Assembly: GCA_002778195.1 (NCBI GenBank) | Contig: PCDI01000012.1 | Coordinates: 1,087,801 to 1,151,800, forward strand | Source: Raffaelea ambrosiae | Lineage: Eukaryota; Ascomycota; Sordariomycetes; Ophiostomatales; Ophiostomataceae | DNA length: 64,000 bases | Reading direction: 5' to 3' | Shown: positions 11,460 through 21,423 of the stretch, piece after piece | How positions within the stretch are numbered: position 1 is the first letter of the stretch | Layout: each line of letters begins with the position of its first letter | Program-made: the position numbers and the translations under genes | Notes under the pieces: generated by a model | Databases searched by the model: none | What the model was told of the DNA's origin: nothing | Seen by the model: only the letters and a program-made list of their open reading frames with translations

Positions 11460-12486
11460 TGAGGAAGAGACCCGGGAGGGATGATTCTGGACGTCCTAAA
11501 GAGTTGTTGGCAACTGTTTCTTTTGTCCCCGCGGTAACAGGTATGGATGCCGGACAGATGCCGGACAGCATAGGCCACCATAGGAGAGCCGTATGTCCAT
11601 CTTATAGCCCTGGCAGATGGCACCAGAAAAGAAGGATCCATTATTCCAACGGCGAAGAATTTCGAGTGTCGACTCTCGAGCAGCGCCTTACTGTTGCCGG
11701 GCGCGTCGCGCATCGTGAAGTTTCACGATTTGGAGTAGCACGGATGACGTTTAATATGGGACTTTGGGGATCACGATAAGACAGACCGTTTTTGGCCAGG
11801 TGGTCGGAGGTAAGCAAGGTACCGAGCCTGCTCTGTTGAGCGCAGGTACGACTGTGACACCTGCCGTGCTTACTGCTTACTACGCACCTTCCCTTCTCCC
11901 TGCGCTGCCACCTCCCCCTTTCGGCCACGCAATTCTCCAGTGTGACACGATAACGACAACAACGTGTCGCAATCGACTCCACCACAAAATACACTAATCG
12001 ACTTCATTGTTGTAGCATTCATGTTTGGAATCATGCGGCAGGAGGCAGAAATGACTAACACGCTTAATTCGGCAGTAAACGGCTTTTTATATTTTATATT
12101 TTTAAGGTTGATATTGTAGTGATGCTTGAATACCATAGAGGGTGGTAAAAGCCGAATAAGGTGCACTAGTGTGCCTCTTATTTTTTTTTTCTACCTATCC
12201 AGCGTACTAAGCATTCAAAGCCCACAATTCCACCAACAGTAAGCCGGTGCTGTAACGGCCCGTTAGCAGTCCGCCACAGGGTCAATCCCACCCCCCACAC
12301 TAACTAGATCCGGCGCTCCGTAAAGACGGGGGCGAGTGGGAAAAATACCCGCTCAGTCTCAATTCGAATATGTCCCGATCCCCATATATCCCTTTCTCTT
12401 TACCTCGTCACCTTCCCTCTCTCCCTAAACATCTTCCATTCCCCGCAACACCGTTGTGCGAAATTCACGATTCAGGATTTCCCAAA
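11460..12486. promoter_or_regulatory. Divergent promoter between PKS and MFS exporter
   Basis: A 1027-base spacer between opposing start codons. It contains an 18-bp palindrome at 11712-11729, a TGACGT box at 11745-11750, and another copy of the palindrome arm (TTCACGAT) at 12464-12471 just before the MFS start. An in-frame ATG at 12370 could extend the MFS protein by 39 residues. Confidence 0.6.
11712..11729. promoter_or_regulatory. 18-bp palindrome, candidate regulator binding site
   Basis: ATCGTGAA and TTCACGAT form perfect 8-bp inverted arms around a 2-nt GT spacer. It lies 253 bp upstream of the PKS start. Its function is inferred only from symmetry and location. Confidence 0.4.
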
Positions 12487-14228
12487 ATGGAAGAAAAAAC
12501 CGCCAGCCAGGATGTCCGTTCTGCGCTGCAGCCAGATCCAGAGGCCAACGTGCCTGAGGAAGACGTCTCCTCCCAATCGCGGCCGTGGAAACATTATTCC
12601 TTCTACCTATCCATTCTCATGCTGGCCGTGATCGGCTTGATTGTTTCCTGGGATGCCACGGCGCTGTCCCTGGCTCTCTCGGTAAGTCTTTCTTGCCTCT
12701 CTTTTTTTTTCTCCTGTCGTGATGACTGTCCCCTTTCATGGACGGGCTGGCTGACAATCAACTTGTCCAGAGCATCGCCCAACAACTCGGTGGAACCACC
12801 TTCCAGTCCTTCTGGGCCAACATCGCCTTCATCCTCGGCGTTGCCGTCAGCCAGCCCATCTATGCCAGCGTCTCTGATGTGGTGGGCCGAAAATCCGCGC
12901 TGTACACCTCTGTCGTCCTGTTCGTCGTAGGATCCATCGTCTTTGCCACAGCCAAAAACATGAGCGTCATCGTCGTTGGCCGGCTGATCAAGGGCATCGG
13001 CGCCGGCGGGCTCGACGTCCTGCAGACCATCATCCTCTGCGACATCACCACCCTCAAGGAGAGGCCGCGCTGGCTGGGCGTCATGTCCATGGCCAATGCC
13101 CTGGGATCCGTCACCGGCCCCTTCGTCGGCAGCGTCTTCGCCGAGCGCGTTGGCTGGCAGTGGCTGGGCTGGATCAACCTGATCACCGGCGGCGTCACCG
13201 GCGCCCTCGCCTTTTTCTTCCTTCACCTGACGCCCATCGAGGGCGGCATCAAGGACAAGGTGCGAAGGCTCGACTGGCCGGGCTTTGCTTTCTTCACCGT
13301 CATCAGCACAACCGTAGCGCTGCCACTGAGCTGGGCCGATTCACTGTATGGCTGGGCGTCGTGGCAGACGCTTGTGCCGCTCATTGTGGGCGTCGTTTTG
13401 CTCGTTCCGTTTGGCTTTCTCGAGAAGAGGGCAGCGGTGCCCATGATTCCCTATCCCATCTTCGACAATGTCTCCATCATCACCGGGACGATGTCTGGCT
13501 TCCTCTACGGCGCCTTGCTGAACCCCATTTTCCAATATCTCCCGCTGTTCTTCCAGGCCGTCTACCTCGAAACCCCCATTGAAGCGGCCAAGTCGACGCT
13601 CCCACTCTGTTGCTTCCTCGTGGCCGCGAGCATTACCGTGTCGATGCTCATCGAGTGGAGTCGCAAATACCGCATTGCTTCGTGGGTCGGCTGGGTCCTC
13701 GCCACCGTCTTTCTCGGCTTGTACTACATCATCGGCGCTGATGCCAACAGAGCCAAGGCGTACGCCTTCCAGGCTCTGCTGGGCGTTGGCCTCGGCACCG
13801 CCATGGTATCGACCATGATTGCCGTCTTGGCGAGTGTCAAGAGGGTCGACCACGAGGGTCTTGCCGCGGGGATGCTCGTCACGGCGCGCTTCCTGGGCTC
13901 CCTCCTGGGCTTGGCCATCTGTGCCACCGTCTTCAGCTCGTCGTTCCAGAAAGCTTTCTCCTCAGTCCAAAATCTACCCCAAGAGCTTGCCGTTCTCAAA
14001 GACGGCAGCCAGGCTGTGGCATTCATACCACAGCTGAGGAAGCTTGCTGTGTCCGAAGACGTGATGCAATCCGTCACGGGGGCCTATGCCCATGCTTTCC
14101 AGACCGTCTGGGCCGTATTGACTGCGTTTTCGGGCATGGCAGCTGTTCTCTCGCTGTTGACGAGGGAGAAGTCACTGGAAAAAGATGATCTCGGGCGGCA
14201 GGGCTTCCAAGCACCCCCATCCAAGTAA
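12487..14228 (+). CDS. MFS transporter, DHA2-like drug/metabolite exporter
   Basis: Two exons (12487-12681 and 12771-14228; intron 89 nt, GTAAGT...CAG) encode 550 aa. After a hydrophilic N-terminus there are many hydrophobic segments, consistent with about 14 membrane helices. The loop after helix 2 reads SDVVGRKSA, the MFS motif A. ANALGSVTGPFVGS resembles antiporter motif C. These point to the 14-spanner drug:H+ antiporter (DHA2) family in the plasma membrane. ATG 12487 was chosen because MEEKTAS starts a typical charged cytosolic tail; ATG 12370 is in the same frame and possible. Its position divergent from the PKS suggests it exports the cluster product or gives self-protection. Confidence 0.92.
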
Positions 14229-14603
14229 CGCACTGTGGACTTTCGTGCCGATATATAGAAAACGAAAAGAAAAAGAAACTCCGCCTTCGAAGGCTACACT
14301 TTCTTGACTTGGGGGATGATCGATTAATTTGGAAGATACGCGTATATCTGATGACTTCACTTTTTTCTTTGCCAATTCGCTACGCTATAGTGTTTGATTT
14401 TATTTGGGGATATGCGTGGATTTTCTGCGCTGGTAAAGCAGACAATGGAATAAATAGATGAAGGAAGAGGAATGGGGAAAGGGGGGGAGTAGACAAAAAC
14501 AATTTGGAAGAAACATCATCCACTGGTCAACCTTCTCATATTCGCGAAACAGAAGCAAGGAAACACCGTTCCAAAAGGGCAAATCCAAGTCCATGATCAA
14601 TAA
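14229..14603. other. Intergenic, convergent 3' regions of MFS and SDR genes
   Basis: AT-rich sequence with no coding signal; 3' ends of the two converging genes. Confidence 0.6.
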
Positions 14604-15662
14604 TCATTGGTCTACTTGCTGAGCCGATTTTTTCCTTTCAAGACACTCGATGTAGTAGCCAACCGTATCCCGGACCTGCTTCTCATACGGCATAAAGTCT
14701 ATGCCCAACAAAATCCTCGACGCGCTCGCATCCACCTTGAAGACATACGAAGGCAGCTTCCCGTTGTTAGGCAAGGTTCTTCCCACGTGTTCTGGAAAAT
14801 GGCGTGCGACAATATCAAAGCAACTGTCCAGCTTCGTCCCCTCCACACCTCCAGAGCTCAGGATGTAAAGACGATTCCCTGGCGTTCTGGTGTCCAGGGC
14901 CCGGATGTGTGCTTCGGCTACATCATCCAGGTGCACCGTTACGCCTGCCTCTTCAGAATATGACTTTCCAGCCACGGGCGCGAGAATCATGCGGTTTGTC
15001 CCCGTCTGTGATAGTTCCTCTGGGTCCGTCAACAACTCATTCGGGCCGAATACGTGTGCCGGGGCCATATAGACGAGATCGAATGAGGGCCTCTCCTCCG
15101 CAGCCCATTGTTCTATGCGGTTGAGTGTGCCAGCTTTGGCGGCCGTGTAGGCCTCAAAGGGGGTGCCGTAGGGGGGTGGCTGAATGTGGCTGGCTCTGGT
15201 CGACTCGGTGTGTATGGTCTCTTCTGTGTCTGTGACAGGGTCGAAGATGGCGGCCAGAGAGGTTGTGAAGATGATGCGCTTGATCGTGCTGCCGTGAGCC
15301 TGTGCTGAGGAGAGAAGGTGTAGCGCTGCATCTATGTTGGGCTTGACGAAGTGAGCAGCCAGATCCGGGCCGAAGGATGTTGGGTCGACGGAAATGATGG
15401 GGGCGGCAACGTGGATTACATAGTCGACATCTCGGACGGCCTGGTCAAACACCGCGGCCACGCACATGTCAGGAATTTCCACGAAAGTCAGGTTGTCCAC
15501 CGTAGCGAGCTCCTGGATGGATGGCGTGCTGAGGATGCGTGCCTTCTTGGCCATGTTCCGTAGGACAAGGCGAACCCAGTATCCCCTGCGGAGACAAAAG
15601 ACGAGAACGCGGAAGCCGATGAAGCCCGTGGCCCCAGTCAACAGGACAAGTTCCCTAGCCAT
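14604..15662 (-). CDS. Extended SDR / dihydroflavonol-4-reductase-like NAD(P)-dependent reductase
   Basis: A single-exon 352-aa protein. The N-terminal nucleotide-binding motif is LLTGATGFIG (TGxxGxxG, residues 8-16), and the catalytic YTAAK (YxxxK) follows mid-protein. The layout and length fit extended short-chain dehydrogenases that reduce ketones or aldehydes, the family of dihydroflavonol reductase and fungal aldehyde reductases. It lies between the cluster exporter and the bANK regulator and reads in the same direction as the regulator, so a reductive tailoring step is likely. A housekeeping carbonyl reductase cannot be excluded. It is only distantly similar to the other SDR at 19773-20834, which has a different N-terminal motif (TGANSFV), so they do not look like a recent duplication. 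Confidence 0.85.
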   Translation of the reverse strand: MARELVLLTGATGFIGFRVLVFCLRRGYWVRLVLRNMAKKARILSTPSIQELATVDNLTFVEIPDMCVAAVFDQAVRDVDYVIHVAAPIISVDPTSFGPDLAAHFVKPNIDAALHLLSSAQAHGSTIKRIIFTTSLAAIFDPVTDTEETIHTESTRASHIQPPPYGTPFEAYTAAKAGTLNRIEQWAAEERPSFDLVYMAPAHVFGPNELLTDPEELSQTGTNRMILAPVAGKSYSEEAGVTVHLDDVAEAHIRALDTRTPGNRLYILSSGGVEGTKLDSCFDIVARHFPEHVGRTLPNNGKLPSYVFKVDASASRILLGIDFMPYEKQVRDTVGYYIECLERKKSAQQVDQ

Positions 15663-15999
15663 TTGAATCTTGGCAAGTCTGAAGACGATACAACGTCACG
15701 CAAGAAGCAAGAGGGCTTGGTGCAACTGGGCGATTCGGTTGGATGGTAAAGTGTGAATTAAACTGTGAATCACAAATATGTTACAAAATGTCTACTATTC
15801 TCTCCCTTTTATAAGAAGGTCCGGGGCCGGAGAACGTGGAAGGACTGGTATCCCGTTAAATTTGTAGGATTTTTCGGGGTCAAAGCCACCCCCACTCACT
15901 TTTACGGTGGACCGACCTGCTTTGAATTTCACGTCTGTCAATACCGCCTTCTTACCCCTATTGCTCTATTCTATGTGTATACCACCTAGCGGCTTTCCA
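15663..15999. other. Intergenic: SDR promoter and 3' region of bANK gene
   Basis: No coding signal. One TTTCACG box at 15927-15933 shares its TTCACG core with the PKS/MFS promoter palindrome arm, which may be chance. Confidence 0.45.
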
Positions 16000-16491
16000 T
16001 TATCGCGAAAAGCTAGATCCAAATCCACTCATCCCCCCCATACTGGCACTATGCTCGAGCAACAGCTTAACGATTTTCGATCTACCGTACATCACAGCCC
16101 GCTGCAAGGGTGTGAATCCATCACTGTCTATTTCGTCGACAGAGACCCTCTCGTCTTGTAGCAGCACCTTTACAGTATCTATATGGTTTCCCGCAACCGC
16201 CATGTGTAGCAAGGACATCGACCGCTGGCCAATGTTGTTGTCAAACTCGGCTATATCAAATGCAAAATCGTCGTCCCTAATGGCGGAGAGATCGGTCGAG
16301 CCCAGCGGTATTATGCCGTCCGAGTCGATTCCGTCCTCTATGGGGAAACTGGATGTGGGGGTGGTGGGTGATTGTAAACCGGTCCGTTGGCTGTTGGTTG
16401 GTGATATTAAAAACTGTACCCGCTGCTGCTGGCGCGTTGCTGATCTCGGGCTGGTTGCTATTTGTTGTTGATCTAGGGGCGTTGGGCCGAC

Positions 16492-16548
<57 letters not shown>

Positions 16549-17103
16549 TTGCTGTTGTTGCTGTTGTTGCTGTACGCGGCCGAACTGACTGTCGTTAGGA
16601 AGCACCATATTGTAATGGTCCTTGCTATATGCTACCGACTGAGGAGACTGGGCCTGTGGAGAACACCAGCCGCCGTCAACGCACTTGTTGGGTGGCAGCG
16701 TTGATGGGTTGCTGCTCTGTTGAGACGTGCCCTCTTTGTCAGGGGCCGTGGGGGTGTGTAGATCTTCGTAAGCTCTCAACTGCTTCTTCAACTGCTCGAT
16801 CTCGTTGGCTCTATCGCGCATGTTACGTCCTGCAGTCACATTCAAAAAGAATCAGCATGCTCTCTTGTCCTGTGCCCAGAATGTGTTCCGCTGTCACCAT
16901 CGCACAGCTGCACACTTGCGCCAAGCACGAGGGGCATATGTACTATAGACTCGCTGTGCGATGCGATTTTGAAGCTTCCTTCGCTCTGAGGCGTCTTCTA
17001 ATCCCCTCTTGTATGTCGTTGTCAGTGCTATTCGAAGCCACAAAGATTCGCCCGTCTAACTTACCCAATCTTCGTCGGGTCTTGTAAGGTCTGCGTTCTG
17101 CAT
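16000..17103 (-). CDS. bZIP-ankyrin (bANK) transcription factor, ToxE/Apf2-type architecture
   Basis: Three exons: 17103-17065 (13 codons), 17007-16944 and 16829-16000, with introns of 57 and 114 nt; product 310 aa. Splicing assembles a full bZIP basic region, ERRKLQNRIAQRVYRRNMR (NxxAQRxYR signature), then a short coiled segment (EIEQLKKQLRAYEDL) with few leucine heptads. A low-complexity middle with 26 glutamines (about 121-146) follows. The C-terminus has two ankyrin-like units (SLLHMAVAGNHIDTVKVLL and FTPLQRAVMYGRSKIVKLLL). A basic region with ankyrin repeats and a weak zipper is the bANK architecture of ToxE and Apf2, pathway regulators of HC-toxin and apicidin F. It lies at the edge of the NRPS/PKS cluster, so I infer it is the pathway activator. 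Exon 1 is inferred from splice sites and phase; the rest is firm. Confidence 0.82.
16495..16572 (-). repeat. CAG/CAA microsatellite coding polyglutamine
   Basis: Twenty-six consecutive Gln codons. The plus strand shows 17 pure CTG units (16495-16545), then CTG/TTG mixed units. Pure CAG runs change length easily, so this tract is probably polymorphic between strains. Confidence 0.95.
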
Positions 17104-17905
17104 GACCGATAATCTTTGGGATATCGGTTAGAAATGTACAAATGCTTGTACGTCTGTTCAGCTATTAGCTCAGTATACTTACATAAAATACGGCGGATTT
17201 TGTGAGCGTAGGGGAAGTAGATTAATGGCAGACTGCCAGGATGTTGGAAAAAAGGACATCTGTATTGTAAAGTAATATTTAGGCCTGGATCCCGCGGCAA
17301 CTATCATATGAGATAGAAAACGGGTAGCAAGAAAACAAAACAAAAACCTGGAAACCGTTATGATAGACCGCCGCACCAGGTCTCCACTCGTCTCTACCCG
17401 CCCTTACCTATCCCTACCTACCTCTACCTATCCCTGCCTACTTCTACCCCCATCCCTGCCTACTTCTACCTATCCCTGCCTACCTCCACCTATCCCTGCC
17501 TGTCCCTACCTACCCCTTCGTATCCCTACCAATCCCTACTTGTTAGCCTGATGCTGACATGTCAAATATGTATTATAATAAATGACTGATATAAAAAATA
17601 CGACAGGATTCGTCCATTTGCATCAAGACTATTGACGGTGTTTCCTCCATACTACCTTCTCCAGTTCAATTCTACAATGGCCCCCCACAAAGCACCAAAA
17701 TGGCGATGGAAGCACTTCCTCTCCGAGCAATTTGCAGCGAGCCCGGCCATTGCGTGTTCCTGCACCTCTGAAAGGGAAAGGCGGCGGCGGGGGGGGGGGG
17801 GGGAGGAAGAAGTGAAAGTCCCTGCGGTAATAGTCGAGTAACATACCGGGCCCCATTCATTTTTCCGGCTTCGAAAAGACGAAAACTTCCAGGCTCGCAA
17901 AGGCT
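17104..17905. other. Intergenic, upstream of bANK gene, with minisatellite
   Basis: AT-rich DNA upstream of the regulator, then a pyrimidine-rich minisatellite, then a 12-G run near 17790. No gene recognised. Confidence 0.5.
17418..17499. repeat. 20-bp pyrimidine-rich minisatellite, four copies
   Basis: Copies of CTACCTCTACCTATCCCTGC start at 17418, 17438 (22-bp variant), 17460 and 17480. Degenerate CCTACC-type sequence extends from about 17395 to 17540. Confidence 0.85.
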
Positions 17906-18337
17906 TTATGATATCCTCTGCGGTACTTTGGAGGGAAAAAAATAAGCAGCGTGCGGTTCAGGAAAGGTGCTGACGAGCACGTCAACAAAACTCGGGCCGT
18001 GCCATGACCACGGCCGCGCCCCCAATCCGCAAAAATAGAAGCGTGTCCATATTGTGCCAGGTGGTAATCTGCAGGTCGGCGATAGAAAGCGGCAGCTTAG
18101 CCAGGCCTTTGACCTGATTGGCGGGCGATGGCCGGCTCGGCGAGTAGGGCGTCGTTGACCGCCAAGAGTCAAGAAGATCGGACCGGTCGACAGCATGATT
18201 GCCGTATGCGGCTCAAGCCGGGCGCTGGGCTGGGTGATGCCGTAAAAGCCGGGCAACTTGGCGAGGACGCCCGGCAAGCCGATTACTCCGTGGCCGTTTC
18301 CTGAGTCTATGGAGATCTGCTGGACGGGAAAAGCCAT
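17906..18337 (-). pseudogene. Possible relic of an OCH1/SUR1-type glycosyltransferase
   Basis: The reverse strand opens with an ORF that includes HTAIMLSTGPIFLT, resembling the (A/S)TGP segment of fungal DXD mannosyltransferases related to OCH1/SUR1. After that the frame is lost. A plus-one reading gives LAVNDALLAEPAIA, then a stop, then ITTWHNMDTLLFLRIGG, which recalls the WH-D segment near the C-terminus of that family. At least one frame change and one stop are needed. The DXD motif region and the N-terminal half are absent. The match is from memory of the family and is weak; it may be a chance ORF. Confidence 0.28.
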
Positions 18338-19772
18338 TTTGTGGGCGATGTCTATATCCAGACAGACGCTACAAGAGCGCCAGAGAACGAAATAGCGGAC
18401 TGCATCGGCTCGCTGGACGGGAAAGGCGTAGCTGTCCCGGACGTCGAGGAACTAAGAGCATCAGTATTGCCATCCGGTTCTTTCGTCAGACATGAGGTTG
18501 GCTTGTGTTGTGACCCAACACGTGACCACTAATACCGTTTGGTTTACCAGCTCCGCACAAGTTTAAGTCCGAGCCATAACGCCAGCTACTTCCTGTGATC
18601 CTCTGACGTGGCGTTCATAGAGGGCTATGTGGTTTGTGCTGATTTGGTACCTATATTCTGGTGTGTAATGCTAGTAACGTCCAGGTATAAATGTCGCATT
18701 AACATTCGATAGGTGTCTTTTCATCCGTCCCGGGCACTGTGCAATAACTTGAAGAGGCAGGTGTCAAAATAGAACCAAAAAGGCCGGTCAACCGCCGAGC
18801 CTAGCCATATATGGTCAGAGATGTGTATCTATGTAGTATACCAGTGTTTCTGCCCCCCACCGTATGTAGGTGGGAGGGCCCGAGAAGCGTGGGAGGGCCC
18901 GAAAACGCTGGGGGCCGGAAACACACCTTGGACTGAAAAGGGGGGCTCGCGAAACACAGATATACGATTACATCCCACATCTCAGGCAGATAGACCTACA
19001 TCAATTCATGCATGGCTTTGACAGCCTGACAGCAGGACGCTCTATGCTACGGATGGAATCGAAGAAATACAAACTAAAACGTTTCCAAATAGCACCACCA
19101 GTCCCACGATTTGGGACCTTCGCCCTGTCCACTGTTTTCTCGCTTCCCTGTCATCACATCTCATGCAGAGGACGCCAAAGAGGATCATGCAGATGACCAG
19201 AGCCAATTTCCAGCCATGTTACGTGCTTGCCTCCACGATAACGGAAGGACTAACCAGCCGGGCAGTTAGTTATTTTGGCACCGGAGACGCAATGCCGGGC
19301 GGCGGGGCAATGCTTCACTAATCACGACAGTGTCTGGAGGCTCCACTAGGTGGAGCCCCCCGTTTCATCGGTCGACCGGATGAGGTCTGTTTGGAAGGAC
19401 CAGAAAGACGTGGGAAGGAGCAGGAGCGCCATGCCGGCGACGAGCGGCAGAATGCCCAGCAGCTCGAGCTCGATCAACTCGTCACTAGAGTTCAGAGGTT
19501 CACCAAGAGAAATACCAAACCGAACGTCGTCTACGTCGCGGAGAAGAAGCAGTATGTCTTCAGAAGTACTGAAGAGAAGTCTGAATGTGGGTACGAGTCG
19601 TTTCCTTTCTATGACTTCCAAATTCGAGAATCGAAAATCAAAGTGCAAAGTTCGAAAATGTTCACTTTATCTATCTATTTTATTTATTTATTCATTTATT
19701 GATTGATTTATTGATTGATTTGCTTTCTTTTTTTTAGTCGTCTCACGCCATCGCATGCTCTAGTTAGTCCAC
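18338..19772. other. Intergenic, no recognised gene
   Basis: About 1.4 kb with only short unsupported ORFs. A short GGGAGGGCCCGA direct repeat lies at about 18870-18902, and TTTATT-rich sequence lies at 19670-19740 next to the 3' end of the following gene. Confidence 0.5.
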
Positions 19773-20834
19773 CTACATTAGCGTCAGAATTTGCCGGATT
19801 GAGTCCTTGATCGTGTCTTCAACCGGTGTGAACTCCAGCCCCAGTACCGTGCGCGCCTTGGTCGTGTCCAGCGTGTATGTCGGTTCGGCCCGGCCGGAAC
19901 CGGGTGTACCCACGGGGACTTTGTCTTTCAACTCGGGGAAGGACGCCCGGATGATGTCGGCGGCCGTCTGGTACGAAAACTTGGCCCCCGCCAGGAAGCG
20001 CTGGTTGCCGACGGCCGGGTCGTCTGCTCGCTCGAAGAGGATCAGCGCCGCTTTGGCGAGGTCGCGCACGTCGACGAAGCCGGCAAAGTCGGTGGGCGGC
20101 ACGGAGCCGCCGGCCAGCGAGCCGTCCACCAGGTGCGCCAGCGCCCGCATCGACTCGTTGAGCTTTTCGGGGCCCGTGACGCCCGCCGCCGCCGGGTCGA
20201 CGTACGGACCAAAAATCCACGGCGGCGTCAGGTGGGACAGCGAAAAGGGCACGCGGCTGTCTGCCTTGTGGTCGGCCATCCACGCCCACATGGCCTTCTC
20301 GGCGAGCGCCTTGGAGGCACAGTAGGCCGTGACCGGGTCGGCCGCCCGCGCCTCGTCCCACGTCATCGGGTTGAAATCGGCCTCGGTGTAGACGTAGCCC
20401 GGGCGCAAACCCTGGAGCACGTCCAGCACGGAGGCAAACGACGAGATGTTGACGACGCTGCGCACGGAGCCGCCGCCGTACTGCCGAGCCGCCTCGAGCA
20501 CGGCCAGGGCGCCGTCGCGGGCTGGCTCCAGCAGGTCCCGGGCAATGTCCCTGGGCTCGAATGTGAACGGCGACGCCGTGTGGATGATGCCCGTGATGCG
20601 ATTCCCCTGGAAGCTGTCCGCGTAGGCGGCTGGCTTGGTGATGTCGGGCACGAGGCCGAACGTGAGCTTGGGCTGGCTGCCGTTGCTGTATGCAGGGAAG
20701 ATGGCGAGCAGCTTCTCGCCCGAGGACTGTGACCGGACGGTGCCGTGCACGGCATAGCCGCTGTCGAGGGCACGCTTGATGATCTGGCCGGCCACGAAGC
20801 TATTGGCGCCGGTGACGAGGAGTGTGTCAGTCAT
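19773..20834 (-). CDS. GRE2-like NAD(P)H-dependent reductase (extended SDR)
   Basis: A single-exon 353-aa protein. It begins with the Rossmann motif LVTGANSFVAGQI (TGxxxFVxxxI) and contains HTASPF and the catalytic YCASKALAEK, all diagnostic of the methylglyoxal/3-methylbutanal reductase GRE2 group. These enzymes reduce aldehydes and ketones with NADPH in the cytosol. Length matches the family (about 340-350 aa) and no key residue is missing. It lies 2.7 kb beyond the bANK gene, so it may be the outermost member of the biosynthetic cluster or an unrelated detoxification enzyme; the sequence does not decide this. Confidence 0.88.
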   Translation of the reverse strand: MTDTLLVTGANSFVAGQIIKRALDSGYAVHGTVRSQSSGEKLLAIFPAYSNGSQPKLTFGLVPDITKPAAYADSFQGNRITGIIHTASPFTFEPRDIARDLLEPARDGALAVLEAARQYGGGSVRSVVNISSFASVLDVLQGLRPGYVYTEADFNPMTWDEARAADPVTAYCASKALAEKAMWAWMADHKADSRVPFSLSHLTPPWIFGPYVDPAAAGVTGPEKLNESMRALAHLVDGSLAGGSVPPTDFAGFVDVRDLAKAALILFERADDPAVGNQRFLAGAKFSYQTAADIIRASFPELKDKVPVGTPGSGRAEPTYTLDTTKARTVLGLEFTPVEDTIKDSIRQILTLM

Positions 20835-21423
20835 GGTGAACTGTATGGGGCTGTCTTGTGGGTCTTTGTGTGTTGAGGAATGCTGTTCGGTGTTGCGTTT
20901 GGTTTTCTGGACGTGTTGGATGCTACGTAGTCTGATGAGGTCTTCATTTCCGTCTTTCTCGAGGGCAGGCCTCCTATTTATTCATCACGGTCTCCCAGTC
21001 CCTTTCGTTTCTCTGTTTGCCCCTGCGAGACAGTGACCAGACACAGTTGCCATATACGACTGCTGACTGTGCTGAAAGTTTTCGGTAGACCCTTCTAGAC
21101 CAGTCGGAGAACGTCGCACGCGCAGCGAAAGAGTGCGGGCCTAGGCCATAAGCCGTAGTCATAGGCTTTAGCGGACTTATGGGGGATGACTAAGGTGCGC
21201 TGTGGGCTGTTATCAGGAAGAATAGACCCTTCGCAATCCCACGAGGCTCACTCAGCCTGGCCTGCCACACTTTTGTACGACAGACCCGACGGGGGTTGGG
21301 GGACGCGTTTCCCCTATTTCCCTGCGTCTCGAATAGACGGACCTGCTTTCCCGTGGCCGTCACCATGAACACAACTAGCCAAGGACAATTCGCGCAAAAA
21401 CGAACCAGCATCTCAGCAGCGCC
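20835..21423. other. Divergent promoter between GRE2-like and HET genes
   Basis: A 589-base spacer between opposing start codons, with no coding signal or notable repeat seen. Confidence 0.5.

Noticed and set aside
9933..11462. 509-codon plus-strand ORF
   Set aside because: Antisense shadow of the PKS ketosynthase region.
1..17103. ToxE-type tox-box in cluster promoters
   Set aside because: I looked by eye for the non-palindromic tox-box known from the HC-toxin genes and found no convincing copy in the four promoter regions; a matrix scan would be needed.
19346..19702. Overlapping ORFs on both strands near the GRE2-like gene
   Set aside because: A hydrophobic stretch on the reverse strand hinted at a membrane protein fragment, but no family pattern was found.
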